Assembly (NCBI RefSeq): GCF_900636545.1
Contig: NZ_LR134290.1
Location: 248,001-312,000 of the forward strand
DNA from: Pseudomonas mendocina
GTDB lineage: Bacteria; Pseudomonadota; Gammaproteobacteria; Pseudomonadales; Pseudomonadaceae
Length of the DNA stretch: 64,000 nt
Direction of reading: 5' to 3'
This document shows, piece by piece, positions 25,908-33,636 of the stretch. How positions within the stretch are numbered: the first letter of the stretch is position 1; the number at the start of each line of letters is the position of its first letter. The position numbers and the translations under genes are program-made. A model generated the notes under the pieces. That model did not search any database and was not told the DNA's origin. It was given only the letters and a program-made list of their open reading frames with translations.

Positions 25908-26891
25908 ATGATGAAAAAGCACCTCAACGATCAGCTATTCGAAATCATCGCGACGAGCATCAAGAGCAAGCGACTGAAAGCCGGCACCTTGTTGCTGGAG
26001 GGACCCTTGGCGGAGCTGTTCGGCGTCAGCCGGTCACCCGTGCGCCAGGCGCTGGTCAATCTGCACCAGGCCGGTTTGATCTGCACCTTCGATGGCCGTG
26101 GGTATCTGGTCGGTGCCGAGCCTGGCGAGGTGCTGCGGCGCAAGCTGGAGGCCGCCGACTTCCAACTGGCAACGGATGAGGCGCAAGCCCCGCGCAAGAC
26201 CGAAAGCTGGAAGGCGGTCTATGACCAGATCGAGCGCGACCTGCTGCATCAGTCGCTGTTCGGCACCTACCGCATCAATGAGCTGGAGTTGTCACGCCAT
26301 TACGGCATCAGCCGCACGGTCTCCAGCCAGGTGCTCACACGCCTGTCGTTGATGGGCCTGGTCGAGCGCGACGAGCGCTCGCGCTGGCAGCTCGGCCAGT
26401 GGGACGAGGAGCGTCTCGGCGAGCTGTACGAAGTGCGCCGCCGCCTGGAGCCGTATGTGTTGATGAGGGCTGCGGAATTCCTGGAGGCCGAGCAACTGGA
26501 AGGCTATATCGCGCGCCTGCATCAGGCGATGGCGCTGTACCCTGACATGGACAGTCGCCAGTTCGATGACCTGGAAAGCGATTTGCACATCGAGACCCTG
26601 GGCCGCTGCCCCAACCGGCAGATGCTGCAGATTCTGCGTCGTACCCATTCGCTGTTGCTCTCGGGTAAGCACATCCTGCTCGACAAGAGCTACTTCCCGG
26701 ATGAGGAACCCTTCTTTCGCGAGCACCTGAGCATTTTCGAGAATCTGCAGGCTGGTCGCCCTGATCTGGCAGCGCAGAGCATGGAGGCGCACCTGGTGAT
26801 CGCCGAGCGCAAGGTCAAGCAACGCCTGGCGCAATTCCGCGAGCAGAACGTCATCCAGGCCGTGCCTTATCTGGAGCGGATCGAGGCTTAG
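25908..26891 (+). CDS. GntR-family (FCD) regulator with two winged-helix domains
   Basis: A 327-residue regulator, longer than the usual 230-250 of FadR/FCD proteins. It has two GntR-type winged helices in series: residues about 4-70 (FEIIATSIKSKRLKAGTLL, LAELFGVSRSPVRQALVNLHQAGLI) and about 100-163 (YDQIERDLLHQSLFGTYRI, LSRHYGISRTVSSQVLTRLSLMGLV). A single FCD ligand domain follows at about 165-310 (LGELYEVRRRLEPYVLMRAAEFL). The start at ATG 25908 or 25911 is weakly supported, as no clear ribosome site is seen. It faces the sugar-acid genes tail to tail and most likely controls them. The ligand should be a sugar acid or an intermediate. Confidence 0.82.
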   Translation: MMKKHLNDQLFEIIATSIKSKRLKAGTLLLEGPLAELFGVSRSPVRQALVNLHQAGLICTFDGRGYLVGAEPGEVLRRKLEAADFQLATDEAQAPRKTESWKAVYDQIERDLLHQSLFGTYRINELELSRHYGISRTVSSQVLTRLSLMGLVERDERSRWQLGQWDEERLGELYEVRRRLEPYVLMRAAEFLEAEQLEGYIARLHQAMALYPDMDSRQFDDLESDLHIETLGRCPNRQMLQILRRTHSLLLSGKHILLDKSYFPDEEPFFREHLSIFENLQAGRPDLAAQSMEAHLVIAERKVKQRLAQFREQNVIQAVPYLERIEA

Positions 26892-26904
26892 GCTGTCTGG
26901 TCTT

Positions 26905-26921
26905 GGTGCGCGCGGCGCACC
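26905..26921. repeat. Short REP-like palindrome GGTGCG-N5-CGCACC
   Basis: A short palindrome followed by CTACC, so the minus strand reads GTAGGGTGCGCCGCGCGCACC in part. Elements with this GTAGGGTGCGC core are common dispersed repeats in Pseudomonas genomes (general knowledge). It lies just after the GntR gene and before a terminator. Confidence 0.4.
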
Positions 26922-26963
26922 CTACCGTTGGGCGTGCTCCGCTGGCGCCTGCCCATCGAGACG

Positions 26964-26993
26964 AAAACGGCCGGGATTAACCGGCCGTTTTTC
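26964..26993. terminator. Bidirectional terminator between GntR gene and dehydratase gene
   Basis: AAAACGGCCGG (26964-26974) pairs with CCGGCCGTTTT (26981-26991). T runs follow on both strands. It serves the GntR gene on the plus strand and the UxaA-family gene, which ends at 27014, on the minus strand. Confidence 0.88.
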
Positions 26994-27013
26994 ATTCCTT
27001 CAGCGCCTGATCA

Positions 27014-28549
27014 TCAGGTCACCGCGCCCACCTGCCAGGGTACGAACTCGTTGTCACCGTAGTTGTACAGCTCGCTCTTGGACGGCTCGCCCGAGGCGAT
27101 TTCGATGAGGATGTCGAAGATCTTCTGCCCGGCTTCGGCGATGCTCAGCTCGCCATCGACGATGCCACCGCAGTTGATGTCCATGTCCTCTTCCAGCTTG
27201 CGATACATCTCGGTGTTGGTCGCCAGCTTGATGCACGGTGCGGGCTTGAAGCCGGACACCGAGCCACGCCCGGTGGTGAAGCAGATCATGTTGGCACCGG
27301 AGGCTACCTGGCCAGTGACCGAGACCGGGTCGTAGCCGGGGCTGTCCATGAACACGAAGCCGCGCTCGGTGATCGGTTCACCCCACTCATACACGCCGTT
27401 GAGCGAGCTGGTACCACCCTTGGCCGCAGCGCCCAGGGATTTCTCCAGAATGGTGGTCAGGCCGCCGGCCTTGTTGCCGGGCGAGGGGTTGTTGTTCAGC
27501 TCGGCGCCGTTGATCTGCGTGTAGTGCTCCCACCAGCTCAGGCGGTCGAGCAGTTTCTGCGCGACCTCATGACTGATTGCGCGGGCGATCAGCAGGTGCT
27601 CGGCGCCATAGATTTCCGGGGTTTCGCTTAGGATCGCAGTGCCGCCGTTGCGGGCCAACAGGTCGGCGGCGTAGCCGAGCGCCGGGTTGGCCGTGATGCC
27701 CGAGTAGCCGTCGGAACCGCCGCACTGCATGCCGACCATGATGTGTTCGACGCTCTCCGAGGTGCGCTCCAGGCGGCCGATGGCTTCCAGCATGTCGGTC
27801 ACCTGCTCGATGGCGCGCTGGATGCTGGCGCGGGTGCCGCCGGCGTTCTGGATATTGAAAACGCGGAAGTTCGGCCCTTCGCTGATGTTGTAGCGCTTCA
27901 TCAGCGAGGAAATCTGGTTGGTCTCGCAACCCAGGCCGATCACCAGGGCGCCGGCGATATTCGGGTTGCAGGCGTAGCCCCAGATGCTGCGCTCGAGAAA
28001 CTTGAAGCCCTCCGATTCGGTATTGATCGCACAGCCGCTGCCATGCGTCAGCGCCACCACGCCGTCGATGTTGTAGCGCTTGAGCAACTCCGAGCCGTTG
28101 AAGTGCGCAGCGACTGCGCGCGACACGGTTGCCGAGCAGTTCACCGTGGACAGGATGCCGATGTAGTTGCGCGTGCCGACGCGGCCATCCGGGCGGCGGT
28201 AGCCCATGAAGCGGCGACGCTGCTCCGGCGGCAGTACCGGGGTGCGAGCGATAGGGGGCGGCAGCGTGCTGTTGGTGTGGCTTTCCGGCATCGACACGTT
28301 GTGGGTATGTACGTGGGCGCCGGCGGCGATGGCCTGGCTGGCCAGGCCGATGACCTGACCGTACTTGAGCACGGCTTCGCCGGCGGCGATGGCGCGGCGG
28401 GCAATCTTGTGCCCGGCGGGGATGTCGTCCTGGGCCTCCAGGCCAAGGCTCTCGACACGACTGCCGCGAGCCAGGGCGCGGCGTGCGACGGCCACGGAAT
28501 CTTGATCGCTGAGGATAACCACGGTCGGGCTATTGGTGATGAGTTGCAT
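27014..28549 (-). CDS. UxaA/GarD-family sugar-acid dehydratase
   Basis: A 511-residue enzyme that removes water from an aldonate or aldarate to give a 2-keto-3-deoxy acid. Residues about 1-95 are the SAF domain (VAVARRALARGSRVESLGLEAQDDIPAGHKIARRAIAAGEAVLKYGQVIG). The rest is the UxaA core with VGTRNYIGILSTVNCSATV, VVALTHGSGCAI, GLGCETNQ, VGMQCGGSDGYSGITANPALGYAADLL and NPSPGNKAGGL. Conserved cysteines probably hold iron. Similarity by eye is as close to galactarate dehydratase as to altronate dehydratase, so the substrate is open. Start ATG 28549. A candidate Hfq/Crc site lies 13 bases upstream. It is divergent from the TRAP operon. Confidence 0.88.
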   Translation of the reverse strand: MQLITNSPTVVILSDQDSVAVARRALARGSRVESLGLEAQDDIPAGHKIARRAIAAGEAVLKYGQVIGLASQAIAAGAHVHTHNVSMPESHTNSTLPPPIARTPVLPPEQRRRFMGYRRPDGRVGTRNYIGILSTVNCSATVSRAVAAHFNGSELLKRYNIDGVVALTHGSGCAINTESEGFKFLERSIWGYACNPNIAGALVIGLGCETNQISSLMKRYNISEGPNFRVFNIQNAGGTRASIQRAIEQVTDMLEAIGRLERTSESVEHIMVGMQCGGSDGYSGITANPALGYAADLLARNGGTAILSETPEIYGAEHLLIARAISHEVAQKLLDRLSWWEHYTQINGAELNNNPSPGNKAGGLTTILEKSLGAAAKGGTSSLNGVYEWGEPITERGFVFMDSPGYDPVSVTGQVASGANMICFTTGRGSVSGFKPAPCIKLATNTEMYRKLEEDMDINCGGIVDGELSIAEAGQKIFDILIEIASGEPSKSELYNYGDNEFVPWQVGAVT

Positions 28550-28561
28550 GGCGCGTTCTCG

Positions 28562-28569
28562 TTGTTGTT
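28562..28569 (-). promoter_or_regulatory. Candidate Hfq/Crc (CA) motif before the UxaA-family gene
   Basis: Minus-strand AACAACAA within ACAACAACAACG, 13 to 20 bases before the ATG at 28549, over the ribosome-binding region. Confidence 0.55.
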
Positions 28570-28605
28570 GTGATCGTCTGGCCAAGATACTGACAAAAAT
28601 GAACA

Positions 28606-28615
28606 TTGCACGCAA
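28606..28615. promoter_or_regulatory. Candidate GntR operator in the divergent dehydratase/TRAP promoter region
   Basis: TTGCACGCAA, preceded by CA, differs by one base from the palindrome TTGCGCGCAA upstream of the twin-HTH GntR gene (25813-25822). It sits about 57 bases upstream of the dehydratase start and 74 bases upstream of the small ORF that precedes the TRAP genes. Confidence 0.5.
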
Positions 28616-28665
28616 TAATTTACGGTGTTAGTGTCATTGCCACACAGCTGCTCGGCAGCCACAAA

Positions 28666-28673
28666 AACAACAA
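28666..28673 (+). promoter_or_regulatory. Candidate Hfq/Crc (CA) motif before the TRAP leader ORF
   Basis: AACAACAA within CACAAAAACAACAATG, four bases before GAGG (28677-28680). That ribosome site fits the small ORF at 28689 and not dctQ, whose start is 100 bases further on. Confidence 0.55.
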
Positions 28674-28688
28674 TGTGAGGCCTTCCTG

Positions 28689-28784
28689 ATGGACCGTTGC
28701 CATCTCTCGGGGCACGTCGGCAATCAGCCGTTTCCCTGTCCAGTTTTCCCCGCCTTCCGTCGCTGGGGCGCGCGTCATGCATAA
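28689..28784 (+). CDS. Possible 31-residue leader ORF coupled to the TRAP operon
   Basis: ATG 28689 is spaced 8 bases from GAGG (28677-28680) and opens a 31-codon frame (MDRCHLSGHVGNQPFPCPVFPAFRRWGARHA). Its TAA (28782-28784) lies inside the dctQ gene, 8 bases past the dctQ ATG. dctQ itself has only a weak ribosome site, so translation may depend on this ORF. The peptide looks like no known protein, so it may be only a translational relay carrying the Hfq/Crc control. It could be chance. The coupling geometry is the main support. Confidence 0.4.
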   Translation: MDRCHLSGHVGNQPFPCPVFPAFRRWGARHA

Positions 28785-29280
28785 GCTCATCGAGGGTTAC
28801 TTCACCCTGCTCAAGGTGCTCGGAATCATCTGCCTGATCACCATGGTGGTGCTGGTATTCGGCAACGTCGTGCTGCGCTACGCCTTTAACGACAGCATCC
28901 TGGTGTCCGAGGAAGTCTCGCGCTGGGCCTTCGTCTGGCTGACTTTTCTGGGCGCGGTGATCCTGCTGCGCGAACGTGGCCACATGGGCGTCGATCTGGC
29001 CCTGCGAGCCCTGCCGAGCTGGGGCGAGAGAGGCTGCCTGATCCTTTCGCAGTTGCTGATGCTGGCCTGTTCGGGGTTGTTCTTCTGGGGCAGCTGGCAG
29101 CAGGTGCAGATCAACTGGAGCATGCCGTCGCCGGTCACCGGCTGGTCGATGGGCCTGTTCTACGGCACGGGCGTGTTCTTCGGTTTGTCGGCCTGCGCCA
29201 TTCACATCTACGAGATCGCGCGGTTGGCCATGGGCGGTGAAATCCATCGTCCGGAAATCGCCACCGAGATTCATCAGTAA
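28777..29280 (+). CDS. dctQ: TRAP transporter small permease (DctQ type), first system
   Basis: A 167-residue membrane protein with four transmembrane helices: about residues 12-32, 48-68, 85-105 and 128-150. The conserved motif VLRYAFNDSILVSEEVSRWAFVWLTFLGAVILLRERGHMGVD is the DctQ signature. In-frame stop and start analysis upstream leaves ATG 28777 as the only reasonable start. It couples with DctM and the binding protein encoded downstream to import an organic acid using the sodium gradient (family knowledge). Confidence 0.93.
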   Translation: MHKLIEGYFTLLKVLGIICLITMVVLVFGNVVLRYAFNDSILVSEEVSRWAFVWLTFLGAVILLRERGHMGVDLALRALPSWGERGCLILSQLLMLACSGLFFWGSWQQVQINWSMPSPVTGWSMGLFYGTGVFFGLSACAIHIYEIARLAMGGEIHRPEIATEIHQ

Positions 29281-29324
29281 TACGCCCGCTGGCCTGCACC
29301 TGCCACGGGCGGTGCGCTCCATAT

Positions 29325-29332
29325 AACAAGAA
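29325..29332 (+). promoter_or_regulatory. Candidate Hfq/Crc (CA) motif before dctM of the first TRAP system
   Basis: AACAAGAA fits AANAANAA. It abuts the ribosome site GGAG (29334-29337) of the gene starting at 29345. The second variable base is G, a weaker match. Confidence 0.4.
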
Positions 29333-29344
29333 CGGAGTGATGAG

Positions 29345-30625
29345 ATGATCATCATCGCGATTTTCGTATTTTCCCTGCTGGGCGCCATGGCGATTGGCGT
29401 ACCGATTTCCTATGCGCTGATCCTCTGTGCACTGGCCATGATGTATCACCTGGACCTGTTCGATGCGCAGATCGTCGCCCAGGGGCTGGTCAACGGAGCG
29501 GACAGCTTTCCACTGATGGCTGTGCCCTTCTTCATGCTGGCTGGCGAGCTGATGAACGCCGGCGGCCTGTCCAAACGCATCGTCAACATGGCTGTGGCGC
29601 TGGTCGGGCACATCAAGGGTGGCCTCGGTTACGTGACCATCCTGGCGGCCTGTGTGCTGGCCAGCCTGTCCGGTTCGGCTGCCGCCGATGCGGCTGCGCT
29701 GGCCGCGCTGCTGGTGCCGATGATGGTCAAGGTCGGACATGACCGCGCCACTTCGGCCGGCCTGGTAGCCGCTTCGGGGATCATCGCACCGGTGTTGCCG
29801 CCGTCCATCGGCCTGATCCTGTTCGGCGTGGCCGCCAACGTCTCGATCACCAAGCTGTTCCTGGCCGGTATCGCGCCGGGTCTGATGATGGGGCTGTCGC
29901 TGTGCGTCGCCTGGTACCTGGTCTCGAATCGCGAAACCCTGATCACCCGCCCGCGCGCGCCGCTGAAGGAGATCCTCAAGGCCTTCTATGAAGGCGTATG
30001 GGCGCTGCTGCTGCCGGTGATCATTCTGGTCGGGCTGCGTGCCGGCATCTTCACCCCGACCGAGGCCGGTGTGGTGGCAGCTGTGTATGCGCTGTTCGTA
30101 TCGCTGGCGATCTATCGCGAGCTGACCTGGAAGAGCATGTACCAGGTGCTGCTGTCCTCGGTGCTGACCACCTCGATGGTGATGTTCCTGGTGGCCTCGG
30201 CGATGGTCGCGGCCTGGATGATCACGGTCGCCGACCTGCCGAGCTCGGTGGTCGAGGTGCTGGAGCCGCTGATGGACAGCCCGCGCCTGCTGATGCTGCT
30301 GATCGTGGCGATCATCGTGGTGATCGGCATGGCCATGGACATGTCGCCGATCATCCTGATCCTGGCGCCGGTGATGATGCCGGTTGCGGTCGAGGCGGGC
30401 ATCGATCCGGTGTACTTCGGCGTGATCTTCGTCATGACCTGCGCCATCGGCCTCATCACCCCGCCAGTCGGCCTGGTGCTGAACGTGGTGGCCGGCGTTT
30501 CCAAGATCGACTTCCTGGCCACGGCGCGCGGCGTGTTGCCGTTCCTGCTGGCAGAGCTGGTGATCATCGGCCTGCTGCTGCTGTTCCCGCAGCTACTGCT
30601 GGTCCCTGCGCAGTGGCTGTACTGA
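29345..30625 (+). CDS. dctM: TRAP transporter large permease (DctM type), first system
   Basis: A 426-residue permease with about 12 hydrophobic segments. DctM signatures: AIGVPISYALILCAL, PLMAVPFFMLAGELMNAGGLSKRIVNMAVALVGHIKGGLGYVTILAACVLASLSGSAAADAAAL, and SGIIAPVLPPSIGLILFG. It starts 64 bases after dctQ with GGAG upstream. A C/G hairpin (30641-30660) follows before the binding-protein gene, a common way to keep permease and binding-protein levels different. Confidence 0.95.
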   Translation: MIIIAIFVFSLLGAMAIGVPISYALILCALAMMYHLDLFDAQIVAQGLVNGADSFPLMAVPFFMLAGELMNAGGLSKRIVNMAVALVGHIKGGLGYVTILAACVLASLSGSAAADAAALAALLVPMMVKVGHDRATSAGLVAASGIIAPVLPPSIGLILFGVAANVSITKLFLAGIAPGLMMGLSLCVAWYLVSNRETLITRPRAPLKEILKAFYEGVWALLLPVIILVGLRAGIFTPTEAGVVAAVYALFVSLAIYRELTWKSMYQVLLSSVLTTSMVMFLVASAMVAAWMITVADLPSSVVEVLEPLMDSPRLLMLLIVAIIVVIGMAMDMSPIILILAPVMMPVAVEAGIDPVYFGVIFVMTCAIGLITPPVGLVLNVVAGVSKIDFLATARGVLPFLLAELVIIGLLLLFPQLLLVPAQWLY

Positions 30626-30708
30626 CCCCAGATTGCGTATCGGCCGTTCCCTGACGGCCGCTACCCAGGGCTTCTTCCGCCCACATCCATGCCGGCAACG
30701 GCACACAT

Positions 30709-30716
30709 AAAAACAA
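30709..30716 (+). promoter_or_regulatory. Candidate Hfq/Crc (CA) motif before dctP of the first TRAP system
   Basis: AAAAACAA immediately precedes GAGG (30717-30720). The start codon is at 30729. Hfq bound here would cover the ribosome site. Confidence 0.5.
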
Positions 30717-30728
30717 GAGGACATAGTC

Positions 30729-31748
30729 ATGAAATTCATCCCCAAAGCGCTGACTGCACTGCTGTGCTCATCCGCGATGCTGCTGTCGGCGGCGGTGCAC
30801 GCCGAGGAAATCAACCGTCACAACTTCAAGATCGCCTTCGTGCAGGCCAAGGACCACCCGCATGGCTTGGGCGCGCAGAAGTTCGCCGAGATCATCAAGG
30901 AAAAGAGCGGCGGCAAGATGAAGGTGATGGTGTTCGCCAGCGGCACCCTGGGTGGTGATGCTCAGGTGATTTCCTCTGTACAGGGCGGCACGGTCGACAT
31001 GACGCTGGTCACCCCGGGCCTGCTGTCCGGCATCGAGAAGGGCTTTGCCCTGTATGGCCTGCCGTTCCTGTTCCAGGACACCGAAGAAGTCGATGCGGTG
31101 CTCGATGGTCCGGCCGGGCAGAACCTGCTCACCACCCTGGAGCCGCACGGCATCATCGGTCTGGGCTACTGGGACCATGGCTTCCGCCACGTCACCAACA
31201 GCAAGCATCCGGTCGAGAAGGTCGAGGACCTCAAGGGCCTGAAACTGCGCCTGCAGCAGATCCCTACCGCCATCGAGTCTTTCCGCGCGCTGGGCGCCAG
31301 CGTGGTACCGCTGTCGTTCACCGAGCTGTACACCGCGATGGAAACCCGCACCGTGGATGGCCAGGAAAACCCGCTGGCGGCGATCGAGACCTCGAAGTTC
31401 TACGAAGTGCAGAAGTACCTGTCGCTGACCGGCCACTTCTACGATCCGCTGGTGGCGATCTTCAGCAAGCGCACCTGGGACAAGCTCAACGAGACCGAGC
31501 GTGAGTTGGTACGCAGCGCCTCGCTGGAGGCCCAGGCATACGAGCGCAAGGTGTCCCGCGAGATGGCCGTGAGTTCGCGCGAAGCGCTGGCCAAGCACGG
31601 CATGCAGATCAACGAGGTCGCTCCGGCGGAGATCGAGCGCATGCGTGAGCAGGTGCGTCCCACCGTCGAGAAGCTGGTGGCCGAGTATGGCCCTGAGCTG
31701 ATGGCCGAAATGAATGCCGAGATCGCCAAGGTCCGCAACGCCCAGTAA
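30729..31748 (+). CDS. dctP: TRAP transporter substrate-binding protein (DctP type), first system
   Basis: A 339-residue periplasmic protein. The signal peptide MKFIPKALTALLCSSAMLLSAAVHA is cut after residue 25. DctP features: FVQAKDHPHGLGAQKFAEIIKEKSGGKMKVMVFASGTLGGD, the carboxylate-binding Arg region EDLKGLKLRLQQIPTAIESFRALGASVVPLSFTELYTAMETRTVDGQENPLAAIETSKFYEVQKY. It captures an acidic substrate, presumably the one dehydrated by the divergent UxaA-family enzyme. The downstream metabolic genes follow in the same direction with short gaps. Confidence 0.94.
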   Translation: MKFIPKALTALLCSSAMLLSAAVHAEEINRHNFKIAFVQAKDHPHGLGAQKFAEIIKEKSGGKMKVMVFASGTLGGDAQVISSVQGGTVDMTLVTPGLLSGIEKGFALYGLPFLFQDTEEVDAVLDGPAGQNLLTTLEPHGIIGLGYWDHGFRHVTNSKHPVEKVEDLKGLKLRLQQIPTAIESFRALGASVVPLSFTELYTAMETRTVDGQENPLAAIETSKFYEVQKYLSLTGHFYDPLVAIFSKRTWDKLNETERELVRSASLEAQAYERKVSREMAVSSREALAKHGMQINEVAPAEIERMREQVRPTVEKLVAEYGPELMAEMNAEIAKVRNAQ

Positions 31749-31811
31749 TCCCCACCTGCAGTTGGCCGTCGTCCGGCGGCCGCTGCGCCTGCACGCAAGG
31801 TAGAAACGCTC

Positions 31812-32729
31812 ATGACCGCTATCAATGTCGGTTTCATCGGCCTCGGATTGATGGGCCACGCCATGGCCGCCAACATCCAGAAACGGGGTTTCGCCCTGGG
31901 GGTGATGGCGCACCGCAACCGCCAGCCAGTCGAAGACCTGGTCAGCAAGGGCGCCCGTGAATATGCCAATGCCGCCGAGCTGACCCGCGCCGTCGATGTA
32001 GTGCTGCTGTGCCTGCCCGGCAGTGCCGAAGTCAGCCGCATTCTGGCTGGCGATACCGGCATCCTCGCTGGCCTGCGCCCTGGACAGATCGTCGTCGACT
32101 GCAGCACGGGCGACCCGAATCGCACCGCCGAGCTGGCTGCCCAGGTGACCGCTGGCGGTGGGCATTACCTCGACACACCGGTCAATCGCACGCCCAAGGA
32201 CGCCCAGGCCGGGCGCCTCAACGTGCTCGCCGGAGGCGATGCCGAGGTGCTCGACAAAGTGCGTCCGGTGCTCGAGTGCTTCTCCGAGACCATCCATCAC
32301 CTCGGCCCGCTGGGCTCGGGCCACAAGGCCAAGGTGATCCACAACTTCATCTCTCAGGGCAACGCCACCATCCTCGCCGAGGCGTTCTGCACGGCGGCGA
32401 AGAATGGCATCGACCTGGCCGCATTCGCCGAGATCTGCAGCATGAGCGGCGGCTACAGCCGCACCTTCGAGCGGATCATCCCCTACGTCCTGCACGGCGA
32501 TGACTCCGGGCAGCAGTTCGCCCTGGCCAACTGCGAGAAGGACATGCGCTATTACACCGAGCTGACCAAGCTGACGCCGACCACCGGCATCGTTTCCGAC
32601 GCGGTGTACCAGACCTTCATGCTGGCCAAGGTGCTCGGCCACGGCGACAAGTACGTGCCGCGCCTGTTCGACGTGCTGGGCGAAATCAATGGTGTACGGG
32701 TCAGCGCCCGTCAGGAGGACAAGGTATGA
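31812..32729 (+). CDS. NAD(P)-dependent beta-hydroxyacid dehydrogenase (GarR/MmsB family)
   Basis: A 305-residue dehydrogenase. The nucleotide site is VGFIGLGLMGHAMAANIQKRG, the substrate strand is DTPVNRTPKDAQAGRLNVLAGGD (where the usual SGG is NRT), and the catalytic lysine sits in GSGHKAKVIHNF. The altered substrate loop suggests a substrate other than tartronate semialdehyde or 3-hydroxyisobutyrate. It overlaps the next gene (ATGA). In this block it could oxidise the 2-keto-3-deoxy acid to a diketo acid, or act as a semialdehyde reductase. Confidence 0.85.
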   Translation: MTAINVGFIGLGLMGHAMAANIQKRGFALGVMAHRNRQPVEDLVSKGAREYANAAELTRAVDVVLLCLPGSAEVSRILAGDTGILAGLRPGQIVVDCSTGDPNRTAELAAQVTAGGGHYLDTPVNRTPKDAQAGRLNVLAGGDAEVLDKVRPVLECFSETIHHLGPLGSGHKAKVIHNFISQGNATILAEAFCTAAKNGIDLAAFAEICSMSGGYSRTFERIIPYVLHGDDSGQQFALANCEKDMRYYTELTKLTPTTGIVSDAVYQTFMLAKVLGHGDKYVPRLFDVLGEINGVRVSARQEDKV

Positions 32730-33574
32730 AACTGCTGCGTTACGGCCCACCGGGCCAGGAAAAACCAGCTTTGGTCGCGGCCGATGGCAGCCTGCGCGAT
32801 CTGTCGTTGCACGTGCTCGACATCAGCCCGCGGGTGCTCGACCCCAAGGCGCTCGGCGAACTGCGCGCGCTCGATCCAGCTAGCCTGCCGAAGGTCGAGG
32901 ACGGCGTGCGCATCGGTACGCCCATCGCCAATATCGGCAAGCTGATCTGCGTTGGGCTGAACTACGCCGACCACGCCAAGGAATCCAACCTGCCGGTGCC
33001 CAGTGAGCCGGTGCTGTTCATGAAGGCGACCAGCGCCATCTGTGGCCCCAACGACGCCGTGATCATTCCGCGTGGCTCGGAAAAGACCGACTGGGAAGTG
33101 GAGCTGGGCATCGTCATCGGGCGCAAGGCGCAGTACGTCGAGCGTGAGCAGGCGTTGGAGCATGTCGCCGGCTACTGCATCGTCAATGATGTGTCCGAGC
33201 GTGCCTATCAGCTCGAAAGGGGCGGCACCTGGGACAAGGGCAAGGGCTGCGACACCTTCGCGCCCATCGGTCCCTGGCTGGTGACGCCTGACGAAATCGC
33301 CGACCTGCGCAATCTCGATATGCACCTGAGCGTGAATGGCGAGACCCGGCAGAACGGCAACACCCGCACGATGATCTTCTCCATCGACGAGATCGTCAGC
33401 TACATCAGCCAGTTCATGACGCTCAACCCGGGCGACGTGATCTGCACCGGTACGCCACCGGGCGTGGGCGCGGGCATGAAGCCGCCGCAATTTCTCAAGC
33501 CCGGTGACCGCATGCGTTTGAGCATTAGTGGGCTTGGTGAGCAGTGCCAGGACGTGGTGGCCTGGAGTCGCTAG
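32726..33574 (+). CDS. Fumarylacetoacetate-hydrolase-family protein (diketo-acid hydrolase type)
   Basis: A 282-residue FAH-fold enzyme. Metal ligands are seen in KTDWEVELGIVIG (Glu, Glu) and YCIVNDVSERAYQ (Asp). The N-terminus MKLLRYGPPGQEKPALVAADGSLRDLS and the motif LICVGLNYADHAKESNLPVPSEPVLFMKATSAI are those of the group containing 2,4-diketo-3-deoxy-L-fuconate/rhamnonate hydrolases and ureidoglycolate lyase-like proteins. The likely reaction is cleavage of a 2,4-diketo acid to pyruvate plus a 2-hydroxy acid (inference from family and neighbours). It overlaps the dehydrogenase gene by four bases, so the two are coupled. Confidence 0.85.
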   Translation: MKLLRYGPPGQEKPALVAADGSLRDLSLHVLDISPRVLDPKALGELRALDPASLPKVEDGVRIGTPIANIGKLICVGLNYADHAKESNLPVPSEPVLFMKATSAICGPNDAVIIPRGSEKTDWEVELGIVIGRKAQYVEREQALEHVAGYCIVNDVSERAYQLERGGTWDKGKGCDTFAPIGPWLVTPDEIADLRNLDMHLSVNGETRQNGNTRTMIFSIDEIVSYISQFMTLNPGDVICTGTPPGVGAGMKPPQFLKPGDRMRLSISGLGEQCQDVVAWSR

Positions 33575-33636
33575 GCACTGCCTGAAAGCAGGGCGGTCAG
33601 GGGCCGCCCGTCATTCGCGAGTACAGAGACCAGACT

